From: JAWXBT01 sp964523015
GTDB lineage: Bacteria; Bdellovibrionota_C; UBA2361; J135
Direction: 5' to 3'
Assembly: GCA_964523015.1 (NCBI GenBank)
Contig: CAZFXN010000031.1
Span: 1 to 32,491, forward strand
DNA length: 32,491 nt
A program made the position numbers and the translations under genes. How positions within the stretch are numbered: position 1 is the stretch's first letter; every line of letters begins with the position of its first letter. The notes beneath the pieces are model-generated. The model had not been told where the DNA came from. It ran no database searches and was given only the letters and a program-made list of their open reading frames with translations. Shown one piece after another: positions 7,875 to 15,595 of the stretch.

Positions 7875-9359
7875 ATGAAAACATTCGATGAACTTACCTT
7901 AAGTGAACCTCTGGCTCGTGCAATTAGTGAGATGGGGTTTATTACTCCAAGTCCAATCCAGGCCCAAGCTCTTCCAATACTCCTTGATAGTCCTACGGAT
8001 TTTATAGGTCTTGCTGCTACTGGAACTGGAAAAACTGCAGCGTTCGGAATCCCGCTTTTAAGTAAGCTCGATTGTGAAAAGCGCTCTGTTCAAGCCATAA
8101 TTCTGTGCCCTACCAGGGAGCTTTCTCTCCAAATAGCAGAGCAGATTAATCTTATAGGTAAACATCTTGGGATTAAGGCCCTTCCAATATACGGAGGATC
8201 TGGTTACGACGCACAGCTGCGAGGCCTCAAGCAAGGGATGCAGGTTGTTATCGGAACACCTGGACGAATAATCGATCACCTTAATCGCGGCACTTTGAAA
8301 CTAAAATCGGTGAAAGTAGTTGTGCTTGATGAGGCCGATGAGATGGTCTCGATGGGTTTCAAAGAGGATATTGAAAAGATCCTTGGAAGCACAGTTCGCG
8401 AAGAGAGCAATATCTGGCTTTTCTCTGCCACGATGAGTCCGATGGTGCGTAGGGTTGCTGATCAATTTCTGATTAATCCAAAGATGGTTCAGGTTAATCG
8501 AAGTGAGATGTTGTCTGCCACCATTGAGCAATCTTACATCATTGCGCGTGACACTGAGAAACCTGACATGCTTTGTAGGATCATCGATGCTGCGGATGAT
8601 TTTTACGGACTTGTTTTCTGTCAGACAAAAGTATTGGTTATTGAGCTTACAAGGCACTTAAATGAGCTTGGATATAAAGCTGACTGCCTCCATGGTGATA
8701 TGAATCAGGGAGATAGAGAAAAGGCGATGTCCCGCTTCCGTTCAAGGAAGGTAAAAATTGTAGTTTGTACTGATGTTGCAGCTAGGGGAATTGACGTTAA
8801 AGATCTCACCCATGTAATCAACTATTCCATTCCAAGAGAGCTTGATAGCTACGTTCACCGAATCGGTCGTACTGCTAGAAGTGGCAAAACTGGACATGCG
8901 ATTAGCTTAATTGGGCCAGCACATAGATATTTGCTTGGTAAAATTGAGAGATTAACCAAGAGTCAAATTAAGGAGGGAATAATTCCTTCTCGTAAAACTG
9001 TTGGTTCCAAGAAAATCACCAATATGTTTTCTAAATTTTCAGAAGAAAAATTCCATGCTCGCGTAGTGGAAGTCATGGATGAAAATTGGAAGAAGACCAT
9101 TTCTGAAATGGATAGCATGGAAGTGGCTGGCAGATTTATCGCCATGATGCACCCAGATATCTTCGGCGATGTATCTCGCCCTGAGATGGTTCGCGCCGAA
9201 CCTCCAGCCGATCGTCAACCTCGAGAGAGGCGAGAGAGGAAATACGACGAGAAGCGCCCTAGATTTAGAAGGGGAAGCGGTGGCAGTGAAGAACGTGAAA
9301 AGCCACGAACATTTAAACGGGCAGAACGTTCTTCTGGTCGTAGAGAACGACGAAAATAG
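7875..9359 (+). CDS. deaD: DEAD-box ATP-dependent RNA helicase (DeaD/CsdA-RhlE type)
   Basis: A 494-residue RNA helicase for ribosome assembly or cold-stress RNA remodelling. The motifs appear in order: Q motif (PSPIQAQALP), motif I (ATGTGKT, residues 48-54), Ia (PTRELSLQ), TPGR, motif II (DEAD, 152-155), motif III (SAT, 184-186), then domain 2 with TDVAARGIDV and HRIGRTAR. After the core, a segment of about 60 residues (KFHARVVEVMDENW) precedes a highly charged Arg/Glu/Lys-rich tail (RQPRERRERKY ... RRERRK), likely an unstructured RNA-binding extension. A full DbpA-type RRM is not evident, so the exact subfamily is open. The gene is monocistronic and followed by hairpins. Confidence 0.94.
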   Translation: MKTFDELTLSEPLARAISEMGFITPSPIQAQALPILLDSPTDFIGLAATGTGKTAAFGIPLLSKLDCEKRSVQAIILCPTRELSLQIAEQINLIGKHLGIKALPIYGGSGYDAQLRGLKQGMQVVIGTPGRIIDHLNRGTLKLKSVKVVVLDEADEMVSMGFKEDIEKILGSTVREESNIWLFSATMSPMVRRVADQFLINPKMVQVNRSEMLSATIEQSYIIARDTEKPDMLCRIIDAADDFYGLVFCQTKVLVIELTRHLNELGYKADCLHGDMNQGDREKAMSRFRSRKVKIVVCTDVAARGIDVKDLTHVINYSIPRELDSYVHRIGRTARSGKTGHAISLIGPAHRYLLGKIERLTKSQIKEGIIPSRKTVGSKKITNMFSKFSEEKFHARVVEVMDENWKKTISEMDSMEVAGRFIAMMHPDIFGDVSRPEMVRAEPPADRQPRERRERKYDEKRPRFRRGSGGSEEREKPRTFKRAERSSGRRERRK

Positions 9360-9459
9360 CCTCTGCCTCTAGTTACATATAAATTTTGTTATAAAAGCAA
9401 AGCCTTTCAGCTCCAAGTTGGACGAGAATTACACCCGGCTTAGTCTCATTTGAGATGTA

Positions 9460-9496
9460 TATAGTAATTGTCAAAATGTTTGAGACAATTACTATA
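9460..9496. repeat. 13-bp inverted repeat hairpin
   Basis: Perfect arms TATAGTAATTGTC (9460-9472) and GACAATTACTATA (9484-9496) around an 11-base loop. It lies about 100 bases after the helicase stop. The arm sequence resembles the ends of the element at 9618-9733, with two mismatches in 14 bases. Confidence 0.9.
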
Positions 9497-9500
9497 GTAG

Positions 9501-9600
9501 CCCTTTAAGGGGCCCCCAAGCGAAGCTTGGGTGGGGAGGCTCTTTAGCACGAAGTGCAATAAGAGCCTAACATTGCTGACGCTAGCTAGCGTAGCGTCAG
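9501..9600. repeat. Cluster of four short hairpins with GAA loops
   Basis: Four adjacent palindromes: CCCTTTAAGGG (9501-9511); CCCAAGC-GAA-GCTTGGG (9515-9531); an arm pair GGCTCT/AGAGCC (9538-9543, 9562-9567) enclosing GCAC-GAA-GTGC; and CTGACGCTA/TAGCGTCAG (9576-9584, 9592-9600). GCGAAGC is known as an exceptionally stable DNA mini-hairpin. The string CCAAGCGAAGC also occurs in hairpin A at 4085-4095. Confidence 0.8.
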
Positions 9601-9617
9601 ATTCAACATTAAGATAA

Positions 9618-9733
9618 ATAGCAGTTGTCATAAGTAAAAATGTAAAGCCGGTAGGCTTTTCAAGAAACTTTTGCAACAAACTATATTAGCTGACCCCTCA
9701 CATTAGTGTCTCAATCTTTATGACAACTGCTAT
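9618..9733. repeat. 116-bp element with 15-bp perfect terminal inverted repeats
   Basis: The arms ATAGCAGTTGTCATA (9618-9632) and its exact complement (9719-9733) bound 86 bases that include a smaller hairpin (AAAGCC-GGTA-GGCTTT, 9644-9659). The ends match MITE-like organisation, but no target duplication is evident. It could equally be a structured RNA or a terminator complex ahead of bactofilin. Confidence 0.75.
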
Positions 9734-9835
9734 AAAGGCTTAACAGTTCGTATATAGCCCTGATTTTAATGTTTGATTTTTATAGCCGACAAGGTTACTG
9801 TCCGTTTTAAGAGGCAAATTTGGAGGGTTCATACC

Positions 9836-10348
9836 ATGGCATTTGGAAAATCATCATCTGACGATAAGGGCGGATCAAACACATCATCTTATAATCCTCC
9901 CCCATCTCAAACACCTGTTCCTAGCTCAGGAAACACTACTGGCTCTCTAGGCGCATTTTTAGGAACTGGCTCAAAAGTTGTTGGACAGCTTACATTTACC
10001 GGCCCAGTTGAGCTTGATGGTCAAATTGAGGGAGAGATCTCCTCTCAAGACAAGCTAACAATAGGCGAGTCTGCATTTTTAAAGGGAACTATAAACGGTA
10101 CTGAGATTCTTGTTAAGGGAACAGTGCAGGGTGATATTATAGCTTCGAAAAAACTAATCTTAAGAAAGCCGGCTAAGATAGTTGGTAATATTACAACTCC
10201 GAATCTAAATATTGAAGAGGGAGTAACTTTTGATGGTAAGTGCTCTATGGGTGGCATCAATGCTGCTGCTTCAAAGAATCAACCTCAGAAACCAGCAGGA
10301 ACAACAGTTTCTGGCTCTGATGCTACTGGTAAGAGCGCACTGATGTAG
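9836..10348 (+). CDS. Bactofilin (polymer-forming cytoskeletal protein)
   Basis: A 170-residue bactofilin (DUF583). After a flexible Ser/Pro-rich N-terminus of about 45 residues, a right-handed beta-helix core shows the regular hydrophobic-Gly repeats: VVGQLTFTGPVELDGQIEGEI, LTIGESAFLKGTI, ILVKGTVQGDI, LILRKPAKIVGNI. A short disordered tail follows. Bactofilins form nucleotide-free filaments used in cell shape, and in several deltaproteobacteria they scaffold ParABS. I chose the ATG at 9836, which has a GGAGGG ribosome binding site nine bases upstream; a longer frame from 9773 lacks one. The neighbourhood of par, bactofilin and ATP synthase genes is common in deltaproteobacterial-grade genomes. 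Confidence 0.94.
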   Translation: MAFGKSSSDDKGGSNTSSYNPPPSQTPVPSSGNTTGSLGAFLGTGSKVVGQLTFTGPVELDGQIEGEISSQDKLTIGESAFLKGTINGTEILVKGTVQGDIIASKKLILRKPAKIVGNITTPNLNIEEGVTFDGKCSMGGINAAASKNQPQKPAGTTVSGSDATGKSALM

Positions 10349-10437
10349 CGTGTCGTTCCAATTCTTTTGGGCCTTTAAGGTAACGATTTTCTTAAAATAA
10401 ATTTCATTAGTTGTCTTGCTATGCTAGTTGTCTTTTT

Positions 10438-12210
10438 ATGACGACGATTCACAAAGTAGTACCAAGCTCTCCGCTTAAGTTCATCTTATATGTGACAGGT
10501 CCGTACAAAAAATGGGCTTTTGGTGCGATCTCCGCAGTTATTCTAGCAACGAGTTTAGAGAGTGTTCTTTACTACGTAATTAAGCTTCTCATTGATTCAA
10601 TTACGTCTCTTTCAGGACCTGGAAGTTTATCTAGTGCTGAGTTTTGGAAGTGGGTGATTATTTATCCAGCGATGAATCTCTTTCAATCATTAGTTTGGAG
10701 ATGTAGTGGATTTTGCGGTCAGAGATGGCTAACCGGTGTAGAGGCAACAAGTTACCAAACTCTTTTTGAGTACCTAACTGGACATAGCAGCTCATATTTC
10801 CAAAGTAAATTTGCTGGAGCGTTATCAAATAAGATCTCTAATGCCGCAACAGGAACACTTCATTTTTTAGCCACCAGTCTTTGGCAGTTTCTCTCTCTCG
10901 GAATTAGCTTTATTACAAATGGAATTATCGTCTTTATTGCTCATCCATTGATTGCTCTGATCTTTGTTATTTGGTTAATGATATTCTCAGTAGTGAATTT
11001 ATTTCTTGTTAGAAAGCTAACTAAGCTTAGTTTTAAAACTGCTGAGACCTCATCTGAATTAAGAGGCAAAATTGTCGATACCTCAACGAATATCTCAACT
11101 GTTCAGCAGGGGGGAAATATTCGATTTGAACATAATTACGTTGGCGGATTTATCGATTCACACCGACGGGCGCACTTAAAAGAATGGTTTAGCTCCGAAT
11201 GGGTGCTTGTAGTAAATAATGTATTAATTGCACTTTTTATAGCAGCGATGTTGAGCGGATCTCTTTACCTTTTAAATAAAGGAGAACTCACAGTTGGATC
11301 AGTTGTGATGGTTATTACTGTAATGGGATCAATGTATATCAATCTCCTTTTCATTAGTATGACTGCTATTCAGGCGATTGGGCATTATGGAAAGATAAAA
11401 GAGGGCCTTGAGGAACTTCTTGTTCCTCATGAAATTACAGATCAAGAATCAGCAGCGCCCCTCACCATTAAAAAAGGGGAGGTGACCTTTAAAAATGTTG
11501 AGTTTGCCTATACTGACAATAAAATATTTTCTAACTTATCATTTCATATCCCAGCCGGACAAAAACTTGGTGTTGTCGGCCCAAGTGGAGCAGGTAAGAC
11601 AACATTAGTGAATATGCTTTTACGGCAATATGAGATTGAATCTGGGGAGATCGTAATAGATGGCCTTAATATTAAAACTGTAACGTTAGAGAGTCTAAGA
11701 AAGGGGATCTCCTTAGTTCCACAAGATGTTTCTCTATTTCATAGAAAAATTATTGAAAATATTCGCTACGGTAGGCTTGAAGCCACCGATGATGAGGTAG
11801 AAAAAGCAGCTCAATTAGCCCAAGCTGATGAATTTATTCAGGGGCTACCACAAAAGTATCAAACATATGTAGGGGAAAGGGGAATAAAGCTATCAGGCGG
11901 TCAGCGACAACGAATTGCTATCGCTCGTGCCTTTTTAAAGAACTCACCGATCTTGATTTTAGACGAAGCAACAAGCTCTCTTGATAGCGAAAGTGAGAGT
12001 GCTGTTCAGATAGGATTAAATAACCTTTTTGAAGGTCGAACAGTTATCGCCATTGCCCATCGACTCTCAACCCTCAGAGTTATGGATCGAATTATTGTGC
12101 TTGAGGCTGGAGCCATTGTAGAGGATGGAACTCATGATGAGTTACTAATTAAAGATGGTTTATACGCTCGGCTTTGGCATAATCAGGTGAGCGGGTTTAT
12201 TGCTGGATAG
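10438..12210 (+). CDS. ABC exporter, fused membrane and ATPase domains (MsbA-like)
   Basis: A 590-residue half-transporter: an N-terminal transmembrane domain with about six helices (the first near AISAVILATSLESVLYYVI), then a C-terminal nucleotide-binding domain. The latter has Walker A GPSGAGKTT (from residue 381), a Q-loop (VPQDVSLFHR), the ABC signature LSGGQ (485-489), Walker B ILILDEA (505-511) and the H-loop (AIAHRLST). It probably works as a homodimer in the inner membrane. MsbA-like lipid or peptide export is the usual family role, but the substrate is not readable here. The start chosen is the ATG at 10438; a TTG at 10411 would add nine residues. Confidence 0.92.
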   Translation: MTTIHKVVPSSPLKFILYVTGPYKKWAFGAISAVILATSLESVLYYVIKLLIDSITSLSGPGSLSSAEFWKWVIIYPAMNLFQSLVWRCSGFCGQRWLTGVEATSYQTLFEYLTGHSSSYFQSKFAGALSNKISNAATGTLHFLATSLWQFLSLGISFITNGIIVFIAHPLIALIFVIWLMIFSVVNLFLVRKLTKLSFKTAETSSELRGKIVDTSTNISTVQQGGNIRFEHNYVGGFIDSHRRAHLKEWFSSEWVLVVNNVLIALFIAAMLSGSLYLLNKGELTVGSVVMVITVMGSMYINLLFISMTAIQAIGHYGKIKEGLEELLVPHEITDQESAAPLTIKKGEVTFKNVEFAYTDNKIFSNLSFHIPAGQKLGVVGPSGAGKTTLVNMLLRQYEIESGEIVIDGLNIKTVTLESLRKGISLVPQDVSLFHRKIIENIRYGRLEATDDEVEKAAQLAQADEFIQGLPQKYQTYVGERGIKLSGGQRQRIAIARAFLKNSPILILDEATSSLDSESESAVQIGLNNLFEGRTVIAIAHRLSTLRVMDRIIVLEAGAIVEDGTHDELLIKDGLYARLWHNQVSGFIAG

Positions 12211-12232
12211 TTGGTTTAGGTAAAATAGCACG

Positions 12233-12856
12233 TCACGATTTTCCCAGTAAACGATCCAGTAAACCACGAGGGGCAAACTTACGTACCGGCTCAGGAATTT
12301 TAAGATTCAATTTCAGTAACCCCTCTCCTAAGTAGTCAAGATCAAGATCCGTTACATTTTGAAAGATCTCCTTTAGATCATCTAAATCCTGAAATCGATC
12401 CGGAGAGTTATTTAAAGCGTAGCATTTTGCGATAATGAGATCTTCAGGAGTGATTACTGGCACCTCTGCAAATCCTAGGTTGATACGGTTATGTTGAGCG
12501 CGGTCAACCGCCGTGGTGACCCACGGAAGCTCAGGAAGAAGGATATCTATTATACCTTTGCTCTCTTTAGGTAGAGGGGTAGATGTTATCATGCAAACAG
12601 ATTTTCGTTTCTGCTCATTTGGACCATGTGGGATAAATCCAACCATAGGTTTTAGATCCATCTCTTTTATAACCTGCTCTGCTAGTTTTCGAGATTCTGT
12701 TGATTTTTTTGCAATTAAAGCGAAGTCTACATCACGGGTTAATCTTTCCTGAGATCTATAAAGGCTGGCTGCATGTCCACCAACGAGGCAGTACTTACAC
12801 CCTAACTTTTCAAATATGGCTACTGCCTGCTTAAGTGTTTTAAGTGGAGTCATCAT
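12233..12856 (-). CDS. Nucleotidyltransferase-fold protein (AbiEii/DUF6036-like)
   Basis: A 207-residue protein with the polymerase-beta-type nucleotidyltransferase core: CLVGGHAASLYRSQERLTRDVDFAL, giving GG at 26-27 and D42-V-D44 as likely metal ligands. A later PEDLIIAKCYAL segment is typical of AbiEii-like enzymes. It shares a 17-base overlap with the upstream winged-helix gene, so the two are translationally coupled. Such pairs often behave as toxin-antitoxin or phage-defence units: the nucleotidyltransferase is the effector and the DNA-binding partner the autorepressor. It is shorter than classical AbiEii (about 300 residues). Its function as a toxin is inference. Confidence 0.78.
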   Translation of the reverse strand: MMTPLKTLKQAVAIFEKLGCKYCLVGGHAASLYRSQERLTRDVDFALIAKKSTESRKLAEQVIKEMDLKPMVGFIPHGPNEQKRKSVCMITSTPLPKESKGIIDILLPELPWVTTAVDRAQHNRINLGFAEVPVITPEDLIIAKCYALNNSPDRFQDLDDLKEIFQNVTDLDLDYLGEGLLKLNLKIPEPVRKFAPRGLLDRLLGKS

Positions 12857-13244
12857 TAGATCTTCCCCGTACAGTATTTTTCTTTACTTTTTTAAATTCA
12901 CGGTAAAATTCATATGCTTCATCCATCCATTTAAGTTTTTCTTCAGCATTAATATTAAATCGTGCAGATCTTTTTTTTATAAAATCGGCTTCCTGAATTA
13001 AGTAAAAATTTTTCAAGCACTTAATTTCACTAGGTGTAAGATTTAATGTAAAACATCGCTTGTTCCCCTTGCTCATTTCAGTAAGAAGACCCTCCTTATT
13101 TAATCGTCGAATAATATCGGATACTCCTGCTGGAGATAGAGAATAGCTTGAAGCAAGATCTCTAATATGACGAGGTCGAGAGTTGTATATTAAACCCTTA
13201 ACGACCTTCATTAAAGGCTGTGAGCAAAGAAAATTTACAAACAT
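12840..13244 (-). CDS. Winged-helix transcriptional regulator (MarR/ArsR-like), partner of nucleotidyltransferase
   Basis: A 134-residue protein with a winged helix-turn-helix over residues about 20-70: RHIRDLASSYSLSPAGVSDIIRRLNKEGLL (helices 2-3) and KGNKRCFTLNLT (wing). A charged helical tail follows. It starts the two-gene operon with the nucleotidyltransferase and overlaps it by 17 bases. It probably represses its own promoter, and may also be the antitoxin. It is too short to be a standard AbiEi. The sequence shows no effector-binding cysteines or other sensor. Confidence 0.75.
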   Translation of the reverse strand: MFVNFLCSQPLMKVVKGLIYNSRPRHIRDLASSYSLSPAGVSDIIRRLNKEGLLTEMSKGNKRCFTLNLTPSEIKCLKNFYLIQEADFIKKRSARFNINAEEKLKWMDEAYEFYREFKKVKKNTVRGRSNDDST

Positions 13245-13371
13245 TTCAGCCCTTTATAACATATTGTACGATTTTTCGAACATTTGGTCTAGGGGGGCAG
13301 AGAAATTAAAATTCTTTTGCAGTAAAACTAAAGAGTTGGGAGAACTTAAAAAGGTAAGTTAACATATTTGT

Positions 13372-14409
13372 ATGAAAAATAGAGTTACTAAAAAACCAAA
13401 ATCTCTTTTATCAATTGGAGAAGAGGACCTTTTAAATTTACGATTCTGTGATCTTCCTGTAAAAGTCGGCGGGACTCTCCTAACTAAATGTCTTAAGCGA
13501 CTTAAGAGAGAGTTGAAAGATAAGAATCTAAATTTTTATCCTCATGTTTGGCTCTCTGATGAGTGGTTTGCTGCTGATGGTGTGCCTGGCTTTGCGATCC
13601 CCTTTTACTTAGCGCATCCGCGTCTAATTAAGCTTGAAAAGAAGTTTATGCTAGAGGCAGAGGGGAGTAGTGAAGTAGATTGTATGAAGATCTTAAGACA
13701 TGAAACTGCTCATGCACTAGATACTGCATATCGATTACGGTACCTCAAAGGGTTTCGTGAGACATTTGGAAAAGTTTCAAAAAAATATCCAGAAAGTTAC
13801 ACGCCTAAACCAAACAGTCGAAAATTTGTACTTCATCTTGATGATTGGTATGCCCAGGCACATCCGCTTGAGGATTTTGCAGAGTCATTTGCAGTATGGT
13901 TAAGGCCGAATTCAAAGTGGCAAAAGATCTATGCTGGATGGCCGGCATTAAAAAAGCTTCAATATATTGAGGATCTAATGACATCACTGATCGGAAAACG
14001 CCCGATTAATAAAATAAGAAAGGAGGTAGATCCTTTAAGTAAACAGAAAAAAACTCTGCGACAATACTATAGTGACAAACAGGATAAATACTCTACGGAA
14101 TTGCCTCAGTTTTACGATCGACACCTCTTCCGTATTTTTTCATCCGATCCTAAGTATGAAACTCGCAGCTTGTCAGCGGCAAAGTTCTTAAGAGGCATTA
14201 GGTCTGAATTAACCGAAGCAGTCTCAAGTTGGAGTGGTTTATATCGCTATACGATTGACCAGGTAATGGATGATGTAATCGATCGGTGTAAGGAGTTAAA
14301 ATTAAGATTGATCTTTTCAGAAGCCAGAACCCGTCAAGATATGCTAATAATGTTAACTGTACAGGCGATTAATTTTGTTCACTCAGGACATTCTCGAGTG
14401 TCATTATGA
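13372..14409 (+). CDS. Putative zinc metallopeptidase (HExxH)
   Basis: A 345-residue cytoplasmic-looking protein (no signal peptide) with a zinc-binding HETAH motif (H110, E111, H114) in KILRHETAHALD. A candidate third ligand lies in HPLEDFAESFAVWL (E167 or E171). The layout matches the putative zinc-binding metallopeptidase family (Peptidase_Mx-like). The region after about residue 200 is basic and helical, with no recognised domain. Its stop overlaps the start of the ATP-grasp gene (ATGA), so the two are an operon and probably act together: one makes a peptide bond, the other cuts one. The substrate is unknown. Confidence 0.75.
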   Translation: MKNRVTKKPKSLLSIGEEDLLNLRFCDLPVKVGGTLLTKCLKRLKRELKDKNLNFYPHVWLSDEWFAADGVPGFAIPFYLAHPRLIKLEKKFMLEAEGSSEVDCMKILRHETAHALDTAYRLRYLKGFRETFGKVSKKYPESYTPKPNSRKFVLHLDDWYAQAHPLEDFAESFAVWLRPNSKWQKIYAGWPALKKLQYIEDLMTSLIGKRPINKIRKEVDPLSKQKKTLRQYYSDKQDKYSTELPQFYDRHLFRIFSSDPKYETRSLSAAKFLRGIRSELTEAVSSWSGLYRYTIDQVMDDVIDRCKELKLRLIFSEARTRQDMLIMLTVQAINFVHSGHSRVSL

Positions 14410-15467
14410 CAAAAAAGCAAAATGGCAAAAAAACAAAGAGAAAATTACGAATTCTCATTTTATGTCATGAAACTCTTGTGCCTCCGGACTCGATCAAGGG
14501 GTTATCAGAAAAGGAGATAGATCCTTTTCGAGTGGAGTATGATGTTAAAAAAAATCTAATTGAGATCGGCCATGATGTTAAAGTTTTAGGTGTTTACGGT
14601 GATATCTTAATAATTCGTGAAACGATTAACGAGTATAAGCCACATATAGTTTTTAATCTCCTTGAAGATTTTCATGGGTACGCTCTTTTTGATCAACACG
14701 TAGTTAGTTATCTGGAGCTTCTTCAGCAGAGATATACCGGATGCAATCCGCGCGGTTTAACTTTGGCCCACGACAAAGCTCTCACAAAAAAGATACTGGC
14801 TTATCATAGATTGCATGTTCCTAAATTTGCAGTGTTTCCGATGAACAAAAAAGTAAAACGTCCTAATACTTTGCAGTTTCCCGTTTTAGTAAAATCTTTA
14901 ATTGAGCAGGGATCATTAGGAATTGCTCAAGCCTCTGTTGTTTATAACGATGAAAAGCTAGCTGAGCGTGTAGCATTTATTCATGAGCGTACTCAATCTC
15001 AAGCTATTGCTGAGGAATACATAGAGGGGCGAGAATTATATGTCAGTATGATGGGAGCTAAACGTGTGCAGTTTCTCCCGCCTATGGAATTAGTCATGAA
15101 AAAACTACCAGAGGGAGCGCATTTGATCGCTACTGATAAAGCAAAATGGGATTATAAGTACCAAGAAAAAGTGGGAATTGAAGTTATAATTTCTAAAGAT
15201 CTCTCAAAAGAGCAGTTAGCTAAACTTGAAAAGATTTCAAAGAGAGTTTATCGGGCTCTAGGTCTAACAGGGTATGCTCGCCTTGATTACCGACTTAGAG
15301 AGGACGGTACTTTTTATCTACTTGAAGCTAATCCAAATCCAGATCTCTCTCATGGTGAGGCTTTTGCCGAATCCGCTCGCGAAGTGGGAATTTCCTACAA
15401 AGATCTTCTAAGTAAAATTATAACTATGGGGTTAGGCTATAATCCTCAGGAAGAGCACTCGAATTAG
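14406..15467 (+). CDS. ATP-grasp ligase, D-Ala-D-Ala-ligase-like
   Basis: A 353-residue ATP-grasp enzyme. The N-terminal domain starts with KLRILILCHETLVPPDS. The ATP-grasp core contains FPVLVKSLIEQGSLGI (ATP-binding Lys and loop), AEEYIEGRELYVSMMG, ARLDYRL and the metal-binding ending LLEANPNPDLSHGEAFAESA. The NPNPDLS pattern is characteristic of D-Ala-D-Ala-ligase relatives of the COG1181 group. It is not the housekeeping Ddl: it has a basic N-terminal tail, lacks cell-wall neighbours and is coupled by a 4-base overlap to the metallopeptidase. The reaction is probably ATP-dependent ligation of an amino acid or peptide. The product is unknown. Confidence 0.82.
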   Translation: MTKKQNGKKTKRKLRILILCHETLVPPDSIKGLSEKEIDPFRVEYDVKKNLIEIGHDVKVLGVYGDILIIRETINEYKPHIVFNLLEDFHGYALFDQHVVSYLELLQQRYTGCNPRGLTLAHDKALTKKILAYHRLHVPKFAVFPMNKKVKRPNTLQFPVLVKSLIEQGSLGIAQASVVYNDEKLAERVAFIHERTQSQAIAEEYIEGRELYVSMMGAKRVQFLPPMELVMKKLPEGAHLIATDKAKWDYKYQEKVGIEVIISKDLSKEQLAKLEKISKRVYRALGLTGYARLDYRLREDGTFYLLEANPNPDLSHGEAFAESAREVGISYKDLLSKIITMGLGYNPQEEHSN

Positions 15468-15530
15468 ATCTTAAATAATCTATTAAAATCAATAAGATAG
15501 GAATATTCAGTTGTTAAATAACAAATAACA

Positions 15531-15582
15531 TGCTATTTTAGGGGGTAATATTAGCTCGTAGCCTGCTATTTTAGGGGGTAAT
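15531..15582. repeat. Pair of 19-bp direct repeats upstream of DUF4143 ATPase
   Basis: TGCTATTTTAGGGGGTAAT occurs exactly at 15531-15549 and 15564-15582, a 33-base period or about three helical turns. The second copy ends 13 bases before the ATPase ATG. It could be a paired operator for the ATPase gene or the edge of an inserted cassette. The GGGGGTAA part could also serve as a ribosome binding site. Confidence 0.9.
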
Positions 15583-15595
15583 TAAGACGATTATA

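Larger units (their letters stand above)
9360..9835. other. Palindrome-rich intergenic region
   Basis: Non-coding stretch between the helicase and bactofilin genes, packed with hairpins (separate entries). The predicted 77-codon minus-strand ORF at 9446-9679 lies across these palindromes and is not protein-like, so I do not call it. Confidence 0.75.

Noticed and set aside
9446..9679. 77-codon minus-strand ORF
   Set aside because: It runs through a dense set of palindromes and has no protein-like pattern.
15531..15582. CRISPR array
   Set aside because: Only two repeat units with a 14-base gap between them; no further repeats and no cas genes.
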